This document shows, one piece after another, positions 45,598 to 59,515 of a stretch of DNA of 64,000 nucleotides. How positions within the stretch are numbered: the stretch's first letter is position 1; each line of letters starts with the position of its first letter. The stretch is taken from the NCBI GenBank assembly GCA_963930655.1, contig OZ005612.1:13769001-13833000 (forward strand). Reading direction: 5' to 3'. The stretch comes from Myrica gale. Lineage: Eukaryota > Streptophyta > Magnoliopsida > Fagales > Myricaceae. Position numbers and translations under genes: made by a program. The notes under the pieces were generated by a model. That model was not told the DNA's origin, made no database searches, and saw only the letters and a program-made list of their open reading frames with translations.

Positions 45598-47264
45598 TGT
45601 TGTGAAAATTCGCAAATGCATGAAATTGTAACAAGTAATATAGTAATAAGAAAGGATGTCGAACCCACGAGGACTACTCACCTATTAACTATTGAAATTG
45701 TTCTAATTCTAAATTATTTGAAAATCAAGAGAAGTGGTGGATTTTGAACTTTAAGAAACAAAAAATAAATAAACTTAAAGAAATAAAATTAAAGAAGATT
45801 TCACCCAAGAAGAAAACACTAAGGCATCCGACTCACCTAACCAATCAAATCCAAAATCCTAAGCATGCAATCAGTCAATTATCAACCTCTTTGACGGCGA
45901 AATATTCTAATTTATCTAAGACCCTCACTCGAGTAGAATTAGAATTACCCAACATACAACAACCCACGATATGTCTATGCGAATTTAGAAGCAATTGAAC
46001 ACATTAAGATTAATAATATTTCACAAAAAAGCCGCACAAATCATGTTGGCACATTCCTGTCTTTCGTTCAATTTATGGCATACATCATTTGAAGCTAAAC
46101 TACATGCATCATCTCTCGAGTTAACACGCACAAAAAATCATTCAATTATTGGCCAGATAATTAAAAGCATTAAACTCAATGATGTATACTTCAAAAAGAG
46201 TGATAAAATTTCGATCACATAGTAATAAGATTCAGAATTTTCATGGAGAGGCTACATCGTAGCCTTAGCAATAGAAATTAGTTCATAGCAAAATCATAAT
46301 ACATCATAACAACTCTGAAATTCATAATGAAAATTATACAAAGAGAAGAGAAGATTAAAGGATTAAGAAGGAACTATATGTAGATCGAGAATCTCAATTG
46401 TTGACAAACTCCAATTCAGCCTCCATCCTCTTCACCTTGTTCCCAAGCTTTGGATTCCTCTCCAGTGGTGAAAAAATCCTCTCTTTATCCTTTCCTTCGT
46501 GCCCTAGTTGTTCTCCCTCCATTTCTTTAAAAGACCTATTTGTTTCCTTAAAACAAGGTTCTCGAAAAGGCAGTTTTTTCTCGACCTCTGACTTGATGCT
46601 CCGTTTCACCTTTTTATTTTCCTGTTTTGGAAATTTCCAAAACACTAAAGTTGTAGACGTTTCTCTTAGATTTTCATAGACACCATGTTTGACCTCATGC
46701 GAGTTCTATATCAAAAGATATGGTCCAAATACAGAAGGGTGTTTCAGGAATTCCGAGAAAGGAAAGTTTCTTTCTTAATTCCAATGAATCCTTCAATTGA
46801 TTTATTCCTTCTCTTGTTTCATGTGGCACAACAAAACCTAATAGGTGTTTAGGTGTTTAAGCTGATTTGTTCCCTGACTTCCAGCTGGATTTGGAACTTC
46901 AAAACTGCGTAACTAGGTTTCAGGATCTTCATACAAGTTTTAGACCTTCCTCTTAGCTTTCCATAGAATCAAATAAAACTAGAAACCAATGTTTGTAGCT
47001 TCCGTTACACTCGACTGATCAAACAGTATTCTGGTTTGGAAACTAGGATTTTGCTTTGTTGACCTAACCTGAATTTGACCTTTTCACATCAGCCCAATTT
47101 CACCTAATCAAACACATGTAAACTGCAAAATACCAAGAATTTCTAATAATTTAGTAAATGTAAAATACCTCAAATTCTAGACAACTAAGCAAACAAAGTC
47201 ATACAAGTTGCTCTAAATAACCACAATTATGGTGACCAAATGTGTGAAATATATTCCCACATCA
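45598..47264 (-). repeat. Left LTR of the Athila fossil
   Basis: About 1.67 kb, from TGTTGTGAAAATTCGC at 45598 to CCCACATCA at 47264 on the plus strand. The right two-thirds align with 52340-53264. Confidence 0.75.
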
Positions 47265-50200
47265 AATACCCCCAAACTTGAATGTTTGCTTGTCCTCAAG
47301 TAAAACAAAGACAATAACCATGGTTAGGCTCAACTCATCACACCCAGAGGACCTACCATGTAAACATTAGATCTTCAACTCAGTGCATAGACAATATCAA
47401 ATAAAGAAAAACTAAGCATACTCACATTCTCTAGATCAAATGTCCATACATAATTCCAAACTCATTCATATTCATCTAGCAACCAACACAATTGAATCAT
47501 GTAATAACTCATCTCATAATCACCCCTTTTCACTACTACAAACAAGGTAGCAAACTACAAAGAAATATATTTTCTTTTCGTTGCTTTTTTTTAGTTCTTA
47601 TGATCTTTAAGTTGTCACTCGCCTTTTTACGCGAATACAAACATTTTTGATGGATGCACCCGGTTACTCAGCAAGTCACAGACTTAAAGTGCATTGCATA
47701 CTCATATTTCAAGCTGTTGTTTAACGTAAAAGTAAACATTGGTCATGAATACCCCTAGTTACTAAGCAACTCAAAACATTGGAGTAGATAGAACTTTGTC
47801 CACAATTACTTATTCCACTGTCTAATAATCATCATTCTATTTGCTTAAACCCTATTTAAGACTAGATCAAAGGGGATAATCACAAGAAAAACATCACACT
47901 CATCTTTTATGTATAGTCACACAACTCACAACTTTGTAAGGAAATGTGTATTTCAATAGTCTAAAGAAAACAAGTATGCTTAATCTTGCTTTATGAGATA
48001 TTGTCTTAGTCTAAAGAAAAAATGCAATGCTTAACACGATAAAGAACCCAAAAGTGTAATGTCGATCCTAAGTATCATACAAGTGCAAATGATGGTTCCT
48101 TTCTCCTAACCTTTCACCTTAAAAACTGATAGGGAAGACATGGATATGATCACCAATTAACTTTCAAGAATGTGTATCGGCCTTTAAAATTCAACTATCC
48201 CCTCCCCCAAACTTAATTTTGACATTGTCCTCAATGGGAAAGTAAAGAAAATTAGAAGACTAGAACTCCACTTTTAGCAAGGCGGAACACAATGAATGAC
48301 TGATTGAATTGCACATGAACTATCTTCCTGCTTGATTTTTTTTTTCGGACCTACACAATACAACGAAAAGAAATGGGGTCACAACCATCATTATTAAAAA
48401 AACTAAAATAAAAGAGAAAAAGAAAAAAAAATTGGGTTGCCTCCCAAGAAGCGCTTGTTTATAGTCATTAGCTTGACTTCTCCTTCTTTAAATCACCGAT
48501 CGAGTAAATCAATGGAGACTTTCTGCTTGTTGAAATCTCCTTTAAAATAGGGCTTTAGACGTTGACCATTAACTGTGAATGTGCCTTTTAAGTCGTTAGA
48601 CATCTCAATGGCACCATATGGGAAAATTCTTGTTACCGTGAATGGTCCGGACCATCGGGATCTTAATTTTCCAGGGAAGAGGCGAAGTCTGGAATTATAA
48701 AGTAAAGCTCTCTGACCAACTGCAAAATTTCTCTTGAGGATGTGTCTATCATGCCATCTCTTGGTTCTTTCCTTGTATATGCGAGCATTCTCATAGGCCT
48801 CATTTCGAAACTCATCCATCTCATTGAGTTGTAATATCCTCTTCTCCCCTGCTACCTCCATGTCAAAATTAAGAGTTTTGATAGCCCAATAAGCTCTGTG
48901 TTCCAACTCCACCGGTAAGTGACATGCTTTCCCGAAAACAAGACGATAAGGGGACATACCAATCAGAGTTTTGAAGGTTGTCCGGTATGCCCATAGTGCA
49001 TCGTCTAATTTTTTGGATCAGTCTTTCCTTGAAGTGCTCACGGTTTTCGCCAATATTTGTTTCAGCTCTCGGTTGGAAATTTCTACCTGTCCACTAGTCT
49101 GAGGGTGGTATGGAGTGGCAACCTTGTGGGTAACACCATATTTGCACAAGAGTGTCTTAAATTGCCGGTTGCAAAAATGTTTTCCCCCATCGCTAATTAT
49201 TGCTCTTGGAGTTCCAAACCGAGTGAATATCTGCTTCCTCAAAAAATTCAACACAACTTTAGAATCATTTGTAGGGAGGGCCATAACCTCTACCCATTTG
49301 GAGACATAATCGACAACCACTAAAATGTATTGGTTAGAGAAAGAAGGGGGGAAGGACCCCAAGAAATCTATGCCCCAAATATCAAATAGATCAACAACAA
49401 GTATATTATTCAATGACATTTCATTTTTCCAGGAAATATGACCACTTCTTTGACATTTATCACAAGATGAAACAAATGTATGAGTATCTTTAAAAATGGT
49501 GGGCCAATAAAAACCTGATTGTAGCACTTTAGCTACTGTTCTGCTCACTCCATGGTGCTCGCCAACCTCTAATGAATGGCAATGTCTTAGGATTGACTCG
49601 ATCTCTTCCTCCGGTACACATCTCCTAATCATTTGATCACTACAATGCTTGTAGAGAAATGGTTCGTCCCAATAGTAGTGCTTGACCTCCGAAAATAATT
49701 TCTTCCTTTGTTGGTATGTAAAATCTGGATTTATCACATTGCTTACCAAGTAGTTTACATAATCTGCATACCAAGGAACTTGTGTTAGAGATAAAGCAAA
49801 GAGTTTTTCATCCGGAAATACCTCATTTATTGGAGAAATTGGTGCTGCCTCTTCAGTTGTGTGCTCAAGTCTAGAGAGATGATCAACTACTTGATTTTCG
49901 GTCCCTTTTTGTCTTTGATCTCCAAATCTAATTCTTGCAAGAGTAAAATCCACCTCAATAATCTTGGCTTAGCTTCCTTTTTAGCTAACAAGTATTTAAG
50001 AGCAGCATGATCAGTGTACACAATTACTTTGGACCCAATTAAATATGATCTAAATTTATCAAAAGCAAAGACCACCGCCAATAATTCTTTTTCTGTAGTG
50101 GCATAATTTAATTGATCATCTGTCAAAGTACGACTTGCATAGTAGATAACATGGAGAATCTTGTTCTTCCTTTGTCCAAGCACAACTCCTATTGCCTAAT

Positions 50201-52339
50201 CACTTGCATCACACATCAATTCAAATGGAAGTGACCAATCCTGTGCACATATTATCGGGGCTGAAATTAACTTCTTCAAAAGCTAAAATGCCTGAAAACA
50301 ATCATTGGAAAAGTTAAATGGGGTATCTTTAACCAAAAGAGAACAAAGGGGTTTAGTGATTTTAGAAAAATCTTGAATAAAACGACGATAAAACCCTGCA
50401 TGTCCCAAGAAACTTCTCACGCCCTTGACCGTGCTAGGTGGAGGTAATTTTTCGATAACTTCTACTTTGGCTCGATCTACCTCAATGCCCTTGAAAGAAA
50501 CTTTATGCCCAAGTACAATTCCTTCCTGTACCATAAAATGACATTTTTCCCAATTAAGTACAAGGTTAGTTTCTTCACATCTTTGTAGAACTAAAGATAG
50601 ATTATTTAAACAATTATCAAATGAAGAACCAAAGAAAGAGAAATCATCCATAAAAATTTATGTAAACTTTTCCACCATATCCAAAAAAATGGCCATCATG
50701 CATCGTTGAAATGTGGCTGGAGCATTGCATAAACCAAAGGGCATCCTCCGGTAAGCAAATGTTCCATATGGGCAAGTGAAAGTTGTCTTATCTTGACCTT
50801 ATGGTGCAACGTGGATTTGATTGTACCCTGAGTATCCATCTAGAAAACAATAGTAAGCATGACCGGCTAGTCGTTCCAACATTTGATCAATGAAAGGGAG
50901 TGGGAAATGATCTTTGCGTGTGACATCATTAAGCTTGCGGTAGTCTATGCACACTCTCCAACCCGTGACCATTCTTGTTGGGATGACTTCATTATTTTCA
51001 TTCTTTACCACCGTCACTCCTCCCTTCTTGGGCACTACTTGCACTGGACTTACCCATGAGCTATCAGAAATAGGGTAAATAATGCCGACATCCAACAATT
51101 TGAGAACTTCTTTTTTTACAACTTCCTGCAAATTCGGATTGAGTCTCCTTTGTGGCTACACCACAGGCTTATAATCTTCTTCCATTAAAATTTTATGCAT
51201 GCAAAGTGAAGGACTTATTCCCTTAATGTCAGCTATAGTCCATCCGAAAGCTTGCCTGTGAGCTCGTAAAATATGAACTAACTTCTCTTCTTCAAGATCT
51301 ATCAAAGATGAAGAAATTATTACTGGTAAAGAAGAATCATGTAAGTAAGCATATTTAAGATGATAAGGAAGAAGTTTGAGTTCTAAAGAAGGGGCCTCCA
51401 TAATGGATGGCTTTTGTTTGATACTCTCCTAATTTCCTCTTGTTTGATAGAATCTCTTTCATGAACTTCATATAGCTAGGCATTTGTTCCAAAGCATCTT
51501 CAAAAGGAATGTTAATCTGTAACTTTCTGAAAACATCAAGGAACTTAGAGAATTGTTTATCTAGCTTATTTTTCTGAAGTCTTTGAGGAAAAGGTATAGG
51601 AGGAACATAAGAAGAAGTATGAGAAGAAAAAACAGGAGGATTTCCCGAGTTAGTCATTTTTTTGGCTCGGCACAGGGATGCGTGCCTCATCCTTAGGTGT
51701 GGGTGCTGCTACTCTGACAGTCTGCTCCTCCTTTTCGAAATCTAGCTCTTTCTCTTGTTGATTAAGCTCCCTTCCACTTCTTAAAGTAATGGCTTGCACT
51801 TGCTCTTTTGGGTTGTTTTCTGTGGTGCTTGGAAGTGATCCTCGAGGCCTCTCTGATAGCAATTTTGCCAATTGACCAACTGTCCTTTCAATGCTTCTCA
51901 TTGTGTTCTCTTGATTCTTTCGAGCAATGTCATGATCTTGAAATCTAGCATCCACTTTGGCCATAAATTGTGCCATTACCTCCTCAATATTCGGCTTCTT
52001 CTCTTGTTGATTGTGAAAACCCGGTGGAGGGTTGGAAACATTTTGGGAGTTGCTCCATGAGAAATTTGGGTGGTTTCGCCATCCTGGATTGTAAGTGTTG
52101 GAATACGGATTGTTCTGTCGTTGGTAATTTGACACAAAGTTTGCTTGTTACGAACTATTATGGCCAAATGGATTTCCCACTAGAAATCTATCCCCATATG
52201 ATTCCCTGCACAAAATTCGCAACATGTATTAGTAGAGTGAATGACACTCACATTAATATTGTCTAATTTCCTTGATAAGGTTGCAACTTTAGCAGCTAAA
52301 GCAGAGACAATGAATCAATTTCGTGAACTCTCTGGATTC

Positions 52340-53264
52340 TTTTTGTTGTCACTCTTCTTATTCCCAAGCTTTGGATTCCTCTCCAGTGGTGAAAAACTCC
52401 TCTCTTTCTCCTTTCCTTCGGGCCCTAGTAGTTCTCCCTCCTTTTCTTTAAAAGACCTATTTGTTTCCTTAAAACAGGGTTCTCAAAAGGCATTTTTTTC
52501 TCGACCTCTGACTTGATGCTCCGTTTCACCTTTTTATATTTCTGTTTTGGAAAATTCCAAAACACTAAAGTTGTAGACGTTTCTCTTAGATTTTCGTAGA
52601 CACCACATTTGACCTCATGCGAGTTCTATATCATAAGATATGGTCCAAATACGAAAGTGTGTTTCAGGAATTCCGAGAAAGGAAAGTTTCCTTCTTAATT
52701 TCAATGAATCCTTCAATTGATTTATTCCTTCTCTTGTTTCATGCGGCACACCAAAACCTAATAGGTGTTTAGGTTTTCTTTAAAATAGAAACACACGTTG
52801 GCCTATTCTTGTGAGCTGGACCCCAACCTCTCATTGACTTGGTGAATCTCGAAATTCTTGGCATATTTGTTCCCCGACTTCCAGCTGGATTTGGAACTTC
52901 AAAACTGTGTAACTAGGTTTCAGGCTCTTCATAAAAGTTTTAGGCCTTCCTCTTAGCTTTCCATAGAATCAAATAAAACTGGAAAGCAATGTCTATAGTT
53001 TCTGTTACACTCGATTAATCAAACAATATTCTGGTTTGGAAACTAGGATTATGCTTTGTTGACCTAACCCGAATTTGGCCTCTTCACATCAGCCCAATTT
53101 CACTTAATCAAACACATGTAAACTGCAAAATACCAAGAATATCTAATAATTCAGTAAATGTAAAATACCTCAAATTCTAAACAACTAAGCAAAGAAACAC
53201 ATACAAGTTGCTCTAAATAACCACAATTTTGGTGACCAAATGTGTGAAATAAATTCTCACATCA
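52340..53264 (-). repeat. Right LTR segment of the Athila fossil
   Basis: It aligns with 46430-47264, including CCAAGCTTTGGATTCCTCTC at the left and TCTCACATCA at the right. It represents only part of the LTR. About 90 bp near 52780-52870 have no counterpart in the left copy. Confidence 0.8.
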
Positions 53265-53469
53265 AGCTTCTTCCTTTATCGTCTTCAAGATAAGTAGCTC
53301 CATCTCCGAGCGTTGATACTCGGCAAATGGGTTGTGCTGCTCTTTCGTGAATAGTTTCTTTGGAGGTTTCGACTCTTTTTTGACCAAGGATGTTTTCAGC
53401 GTTGTGGTTTTCCTTTTGTATTGTCTTTGCGGTGAGTATAAAAATCTGTAATGTCTTGTGTAGAAGTGC

Positions 53470-53862
53470 TAGGGGTGTCCAAAATCCAGCCCGAGCTGGT
53501 TCGGTCCGGTTTGGCCGGCCAAACCGGAAGTTTTTGAAAGTATATAGATCGGACCGGTCCGGTCTGGGCCGGTTTGGGTCGGTTTGGGCCATGCTATTTT
53601 GGGCCGATTTTGGTTTGGGCCATGTCATTTTAGGCTGGTTTTAGGGTTGGGCCTTGCCATTTTGGGCCAAATTCCGGCTTGGGCCGGTTTGGAGGGGTAT
53701 ACTCTGGTCCGGTCCCCGATTTTCATGAGGGTAACCCAGAACCGGACCGGAATACATCGGTTTACCGGTCCGGTCAACCCGGTTGAAAAAAGGCAACCGG
53801 TTTGAGTCAAAACCGGTCCGGGCCGGTCCGGTCCGGTCCGGCCGGTTTTTTGGACAGGCCTA
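53470..53862. mobile_element. 393-bp hAT-like element, GGTCCGG-rich (copy 2)
   Basis: It is flanked by identical 8-bp duplications AGAAGTGC (53462-53469 and 53863-53870). The ends TAGGGGTGTCC and GGACAGGCCTA match the element at 27182-27600, and the interiors are homologous (GGTTCGGTCCGGTTTGGC, GGGCCATG, CCGGTCCGG arrays). It is non-coding and was inserted into the LINE 5' region. Confidence 0.93.
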
Positions 53863-54050
53863 AGAAGTGCTATGTATAATTCAGTGGAGCTTCTCTTGGT
53901 GGGGGGCAGGGGTGATTGTGATAATCAAGCCCCAGTTGATAAATTGGATGGTTCTGAACTCTGCCTTGTTGGGAAACTGCTCTAGGATAAACCCTTTAAC
54001 AAACGGGAATCCGAGGAGCTATATTTTGTTCTTGGCACTTTGTTAGGGAT

Positions 54051-55451
54051 TTGGAAATTGAGGAAGTTGACGGTGGGAGATTCATTTTTTCGTTTCAATC
54101 CCAGGTTTGCAAGAACAGAGTGTTGGAGATGGCTCCTTGGAATATTAGAGGTTATCCTCTCATTCTGAAACCGTGGAATCAAGGTGATAGCATATTTAAG
54201 GTTGACCTGACTACCTTCCCATTGTGGGTTCAAGTCCACGGTTTACCAATGGGTCAGACGACAAGAGTAATGGCTAGAGAGGTTGCGAGTAGGGTTGGAA
54301 AGGTGGTGAAGGTGGACTTTTGTTCATCCCGGGAGGTTTGGGTGACCCAATTTGTTAGGGTCAAGGTAATGGCAGCGCTGGACAAACAACTGGTTTCGGG
54401 ATTCTATTTCCTTAGACAAAACCGAGATGATGCTTGGATTCAACTCAAATACAAGAAGCTCTTTGGTTTTTACTTCAACTGTGGCCGGCTGGGTCATATG
54501 ACAAACACATGCTCTGCACCTCTAACACCTTTGGAGGAACCCGAAGCCTTTAGCCACAGAATTATGAAAACTGCTCAAGACTACCGACGCTTTTCAGAAC
54601 CTAACAGAGTTATTCCAAGATCCAAGCTTCATCCACTGGATTCTAACTCACAGAGCAATTTTCAGAGAAATGAGCCTCTTTATCCAACCCAAGAGGCTTT
54701 TCACAGAGAGGTTAATTGTTACCACAAAGATGGAATGCTTGGAGGTGGTTCTTCCGCTAGTAGTGGTTGTCGACGGAGAAGCTTAGACAGTGAGGTGGGT
54801 GAATCTGAGAGATCGAGTGCACACGCCTTCGTGGGAACCCTGGACAGAATTGTTGTCAGTCATGACACTGACAAAGAAAGGGACGTTGTTGGTATTGGTA
54901 CGAAACAGACGATTTGTGAACATAAAACCGATGCAACATCCGTCTGGCAGGGGAAAAGGGGATGTTCGTCCATCCTAAACTTGGAGGTGTTTGATCTGGT
55001 GGCTTGGCAGGGAACAAGGAGTTTTTAAATGGACCAAGCTCATCTGATAGAGAGAGAAAATGGATGTGCAGGAGGGTTCTCCAAAGTTGTAGTTAAAGGA
55101 GATGTTGTGATGGGTTTGGGCCGGGTAAGTGGGCTGGCGAATAATCTATTATCTTCAGAGACCTTAAAGGACCCTACCAACGTGGAGTCTCCTTGTGATG
55201 GGCTGGGCTTACCTAAACTCTTTAATGAAGTGCAAGACGAGTCAGTCCCAGGCGTGGATCTAAGGATGAGTGGGCTCGATTATAGTCCCAGAGTGCTGTT
55301 GGGGCCGCCCGTAACGAGCTGTTGGAGGAAGCTAGAGCTGGGAAAAAAAATTCAAGTGTGGAAAGGGAAAGGCAAATGGATGGGTTTAGCCAAAATTAGC
55401 CTTCGAAAACATGGGGTGTTATTATTGGGCAAGAAAGAAAATGTGCAATGA
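54051..55451 (+). pseudogene. LINE 2 ORF1 (DUF4283 + zinc knuckle)
   Basis: The frame is open from before 54051 to 55451 except for one in-frame TAA at 55026-55028. DUF4283 text is clear (GGRFIFSFQSQVCKNRVLEM, WNIRGYPLILKPWNQGD, FPLWVQVHGLPMGQ), followed by a zinc-knuckle position reading FNCGRLGHMTNTC. The first Cys of the usual C-x2-C pair is replaced (YFNC), so the knuckle is damaged. The C-terminal part is Ser-rich and variable. The likely start codon lies upstream near 53930 in a disturbed frame. Confidence 0.8.
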
Positions 55452-55694
55452 AGGGAAATAACGGTGAGAAAAAGAGTGACAGGGATTCACTGCGTTTTGT
55501 CTCTGAGACGAAGTCAACGGAAGCTGCTCGTGGTGTATACTTACAACCTTTGGCACGTGGGTCTAAAAAAAGAACCAGTTTAGGAAGAATGACAAAGCGG
55601 CTGTTTGCATGAAGGAAATCACCTTGAGTGCAAGAGCTCAAGAGAACAAAGTCGAGGATGAGGAGGCGGGCCAAGCCATGCCCCCACCTCCTCA

Positions 55695-58600
55695 ATGATT
55701 GCGTTATTTTGGAATTGTCGAGGCCTTGCCCAAGCCTCGACCATAAGAACTTTGAGGGCGATGCTGAGACAGTCAAACACGACAAGTCTCTGCATAGTGG
55801 AAACAAAAATTTTCAATGCTGGGGGTATTTTGGAGACTTTGGGGTTTGTGTTTTATTTGGAGACCCCTGTTGTGGGGCTGGAGGGAGGTATGGTTTTTGC
55901 TTGGAGAAGAGGTTTCACTTTTGATTTGGTGGTGCAAAATCAGTCTATGTTTAACATTATGTTGTATGGAGAGCAGAGTCCTTGGGCGCTCACTTTTATT
56001 CATTGCCCATGTGAATCAGCGCTGAAAGAGGAGTTTTGGAATGAGGCTGATCGGGTGGGGAAGTCTTTCGGAGGACGTTCGCTTGTGATGGGAGATTTTA
56101 ATGCTATCTCCGGCCAACATGAAAAATGAGGTGAGAGGCCTTATGCCCCTTCTTCTTCAGTTGGATTTTTTATGCTCAAGTTGCGACAATGGCTGACTGA
56201 TGTGGGTAGTTATGGACCTGTTTTTACCTGGCGTACGGAAGGAGCGGCTTTCAGCAAATCAGGGAAAGATTGGATAAAGGTCTTGCCAATGGTGATTGGT
56301 TGACTTTATTTCTACGTGCTGTGATACGTATTTTGCCGAGGTTTGCTTCTGATCATGCTCCAATTCTCAAGTTGCTGGACCCAAACCTTTCCATTTCGAG
56401 AGCTGCTGGATTCGGGAGAAGTCGAGTGTTGCTGTAGTGAAGAGGGCATGGAGATTATCAGCTCAGGGGTCGACTTCCTTTCGTCTTGTGCAGAGGATCA
56501 AAGCTACAAAGGAGGCGCTGCGAAAATGGAACAAAGGGGGTTTTTGGAGTTGCCTAGGTTCAGATAAAATTTCTTACAGATCGGTTACATAGTATCCAAG
56601 TACTTCCTCCTTCGGAATTAAATTGGGAGGTGGAACAGAGAATTCAAGAGGCTCTCTTGGAAGCCTTGAAGAGGGAGGAATGTATATGGAAGCAGAAATC
56701 CAGGATTCGTTGGATAGCCACTTCGGATCTCAATACGAGATATTTTCATCTTTTTACTTTTATTAGGACGAGGAGAAATAATATTGAGATGCTGAAAGGC
56801 GGGTCGGGGTTGTGGATTCAAGAGTGAAAAGATATGGGCAACCATATTGTGAGGTACTTTCAGAATCTTTTTACCTCGTTGTGTGATGAGGAGAATATTT
56901 CTGATGAGATTATTCAACATGTGATTTCTGCATAAGATAATGAGAGGGTATGTTCTTTGCCGGATGAGGATGAAATTAAAAATGCTATGTTCCAGTTGGG
57001 AGGGTTGAAGCACATGGTCCTGATGGGTTTCCGACTGTTTTTTTCCAGCATTATTGGGCGGGCAGTGGTTGGGGGAGCAGTTATTGATATGGTTCAGGAT
57101 TTTTTCAGAAGGTGGATCACACAACCAGAATTGAACAATTTCGGCCCATTAGCTTGTGCAACGTGGTGTACAAGGTGGTGTCGAAGATTATGGTGGAGAG
57201 GCTCAAAGGAGTTTTGGCCAGGATTATTTCACCATATCAAGCAACGTTTGTGCCTGGGAGATCCATTTAGGATAATGCTATTATTGGTCAGGAGTTGCTG
57301 CATTCTATAAAATCTAAATGAGGGTGAAAGAGGAGACTTTGAGTGGCACTCATGGTATTCGAGTGTCTCGCGCAACACCTTCTATTTCTCATCTGCTTGC
57401 AAGGGAAGCCACTCGGATTGCGGCTGTTTTGAGGATATACACAAAGATTTCAGGTCAGAAAGTTAATGTGGGGAAATCATCATTATTCGACAGTTTGGAG
57501 AGGTATTCTTTAGGCGGCTCCACTTCTTAAATGCGAGCTATGTCTTTGGCCTAGGAATGAGGGATCTGTGAGGTTGAGAGAGGATCCTTGGTTGTCGGGT
57601 GGAAGAGACTTTCAACCCACTTGAAAAAAGGATGGCCGGTTGACCTCTCCTTTATAAGTGGTGTCTGACTTGGCACGGCCAGAGGTGGGCTTATGGAATG
57701 AAGATATTCTGAGGCAGTTATTTGAGGATGAGTCGGTGGAGGAAATTCTTAGGATGCCAGTCCTGAATCCTAGTTTAGAGGATCAATGTATATGGACTAA
57801 GGAGAGGAGTGGGCTTGTTTCGATTAAATCTTTGGTTTTGGAGGAGCAGAACCAAAGGGTCCCATCACTGACCTTTCTGGATGCGACTTATTGGAAGAGA
57901 CTTTGGAGCTTGAAGTTGCAGGATAGGCTTAAGCTTATGCTATGGAAGGTGGCGGCAGGGGCCATAAAAACTAAATGAGTGTTGGCCAGAATCCTTGGAT
58001 GCGAAGATGAGGAAAGTGTCATTTGTCCTTTGTACAGGATAGCCGCTGAAGACACCTTCATTTGTTGGTTCATTGCAGTGTAGCATGTATTGCTTGGCGG
58101 GAGACCCCTTGGGCTATTGAGATGGATGTTTTGAATTTGGCTTCAGCGGCAGAGCTGAGTGATACTGTGATTAATGCTGATTGGGTCCTCAATATTGGGA
58201 GGGGGAGGCTGAATTAGTTTACTCTCAACTTTGCAATTGTGATTGACTGTTTGTGGGTGTTGAGAAACAAGGTGGTGCACGAGAATGGCAGGGTGGATTC
58301 TGGCGAGCTGATTTTTTCTATTCATAGGAGCTATGATGAGCATGTTCAGGCATGGTTGAAGGTTGAGAGTGGGATAAAGCTAAGGTGGTCTCCACTGCAA
58401 CTTGGTTGGTTGAAGTTGAACTCAGACGTGGCTATTCGTCCAAATGGGTCATTCATAACAATCTCGGTTCGAGATTCTCTCAGTTCCCTCTGTATGACAT
58501 AGATGGAACACTTTGCTGCTAAGGACCCCCTGGTGGGTGAAGCTTGTACGTTGGCGAAAGCGACTGATTTGGCTCATAGAAAGAATTGGACTAAGGTGGA

Positions 58601-58870
58601 ATTCGAGTTTGACTCCCTTGTGCTCTATAAGGAGGATCTGGAGGCAGGCGTCCCTAGTTGGCCTATCGCTTCTCTGGTGGAGAAGATTCGTTTTGGGCTT
58701 GCCTCCTTCAAGGATTGAAGAATTACTTGGGTCTCTCGGAAGTGTAATGTTATGGCGCATAGGCTTCCTGCATGGGCAGCGTCTTCTGGTTGTGTAGGGT
58801 ATTTTTCGGAGTCTTGTATTCCCGAGCATATCCGGGTTTGTGACATGCGTAGCTTCTCTAGCTTTCCTTA
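55695..58870 (+). pseudogene. LINE 2 ORF2 remnants (endonuclease, RT, zf-RVT, RNase H)
   Basis: The endonuclease domain starts MIALFWNCRGLAQAST at 55695 and stays open to a TGA at 56127-56129, with VMGDFNAISGQHEK near its end. The segment 56600-57310 holds linker and RT remnants (WKQKSRIRWIATSDLNTRYF, MPDEDEIKNAMFQLGG, then frame-shifted pieces). 57318-57530 has a late RT piece (REATRIAAVLRIYTKISGQK). 57658-57978 is the zf-RVT lead-in (LWSLKLQDRLKLMLWKVAAG). 58239-58870 is RNase H (LNSDVAIRPNGS, GEACTLAKATDLAHRK, FEFDSLVLYKEDLE, VSRKCNVMAHRL). Eight or more stops and frameshifts are present, so it is dead. Confidence 0.8.
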
Positions 58871-58901
58871 ATAGTTGTTGTCTTTATTCAGCAAAAAAAA
58901 A

Positions 58902-59277
58902 GAGAGAGGAGTTGAAAAGCCTAGGTAAAACCTTGGAAGAGAGAGAGAGAGAGAGGAGGGGAGAGACCACTCCATTCCCTTAGGATTTCTTTTCTTTTAA
59001 AAATTGTGGGACCCGCTACTAAAATAGCCAATCCCTCCCACATTTCTCTTGCAAATTTTTTTAGGGGGTCCACTACAAAGACTGCCTCCATTATCTTTGC
59101 CAGTAACGCACCCCTTATTGAATTAAAAGTGGTTGGTTATCAATCGGGAGTACCCCGCCCCACCCCATGTTGGGGTTCCCTTTCATGTGAACCATCTCTA
59201 CAACTACAAGGGCAGGAGAGTTAAAGCAAGATGTGACCTTTCGACCCTTTCTCTTCTTTTTTTGTGCTATTAATTAG
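58902..59277. other. Intergenic DNA right of LINE 2
   Basis: No gene is present. A (GA)n run lies at about 58940-58957. Confidence 0.5.
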
Positions 59278-59515
59278 CATGTTTGCATTCCGAAATTTTG
59301 ACCAAATAAAATAATTTCAAAATAATCTCTCCCTATTAAATTATCTCTTTCCATTACAATAAATATAAAAAATTTACTTAAATAATCTCTCTTCACTTTT
59401 TCACCAACTCCCATAAAATTCTACTTTTTCACTACTTTCTCTCAAAATTCAAATGCAACTCTAATCCACCCCAATTTTTATAACATTCCCAAAATTTTCA
59501 TAATTTTTTTTTGTA
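59278..59515. mobile_element. AT-rich MITE, copy G
   Basis: It runs from CATGTTTGCATTCCGAAATT to GTAAACACGGGC. The internal TCTCTCTTCACTTTTTCACC is the reverse-strand core of copies A and E. It is non-coding. Confidence 0.5.

Larger units (their letters stand above)
45598..53264 (-). mobile_element. Athila-type Gypsy LTR retrotransposon fossil
   Basis: This 7.7-kb element lies on the minus strand. Left LTR 45598-47264 with an adjacent polypurine tract (GTTTGGGGGTATT on the minus strand), then a non-coding 3' region to about 48490. Polyprotein segments follow from C- to N-terminus: integrase C-terminal part (48493-48957), integrase core with HHCC-type region (49018-49953), RNase H (49887-50183), reverse transcriptase (50283-51131), protease/gag region (51156-52135). 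A right LTR segment runs 52340-53264. The RT text (LDGYSGYNQIHVAP, MDDFSFFGSSFDNCL) is typical of the Athila clade. The flanks TGCTT | AGCTT suggest a 5-bp target duplication with one mismatch. It is broken, with roughly half a dozen to ten breaks in the coding part. LTR segments are roughly 95% identical by eye, suggesting an age of a few million years. The exact figure depends on the assumed rate. Confidence 0.88.
53265..58901 (+). mobile_element. Second L1-type LINE, heavily decayed
   Basis: It has the same architecture as LINE 1: ORF1 with DUF4283 and a CCHC knuckle, then ORF2 with endonuclease, RT remnants, a zf-RVT region and RNase H, closing with a short A-tail (58893-58901). It is more decayed than LINE 1, as the RT is reduced to short pieces in different frames. 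The 5' boundary is uncertain: the Athila fossil abuts at 53264, and no duplicate of the 3' flank (GAGAGAGGAGTTGAAAAGC) was found. The 5' part carries a hAT-like insertion at 53470-53862. Confidence 0.8.
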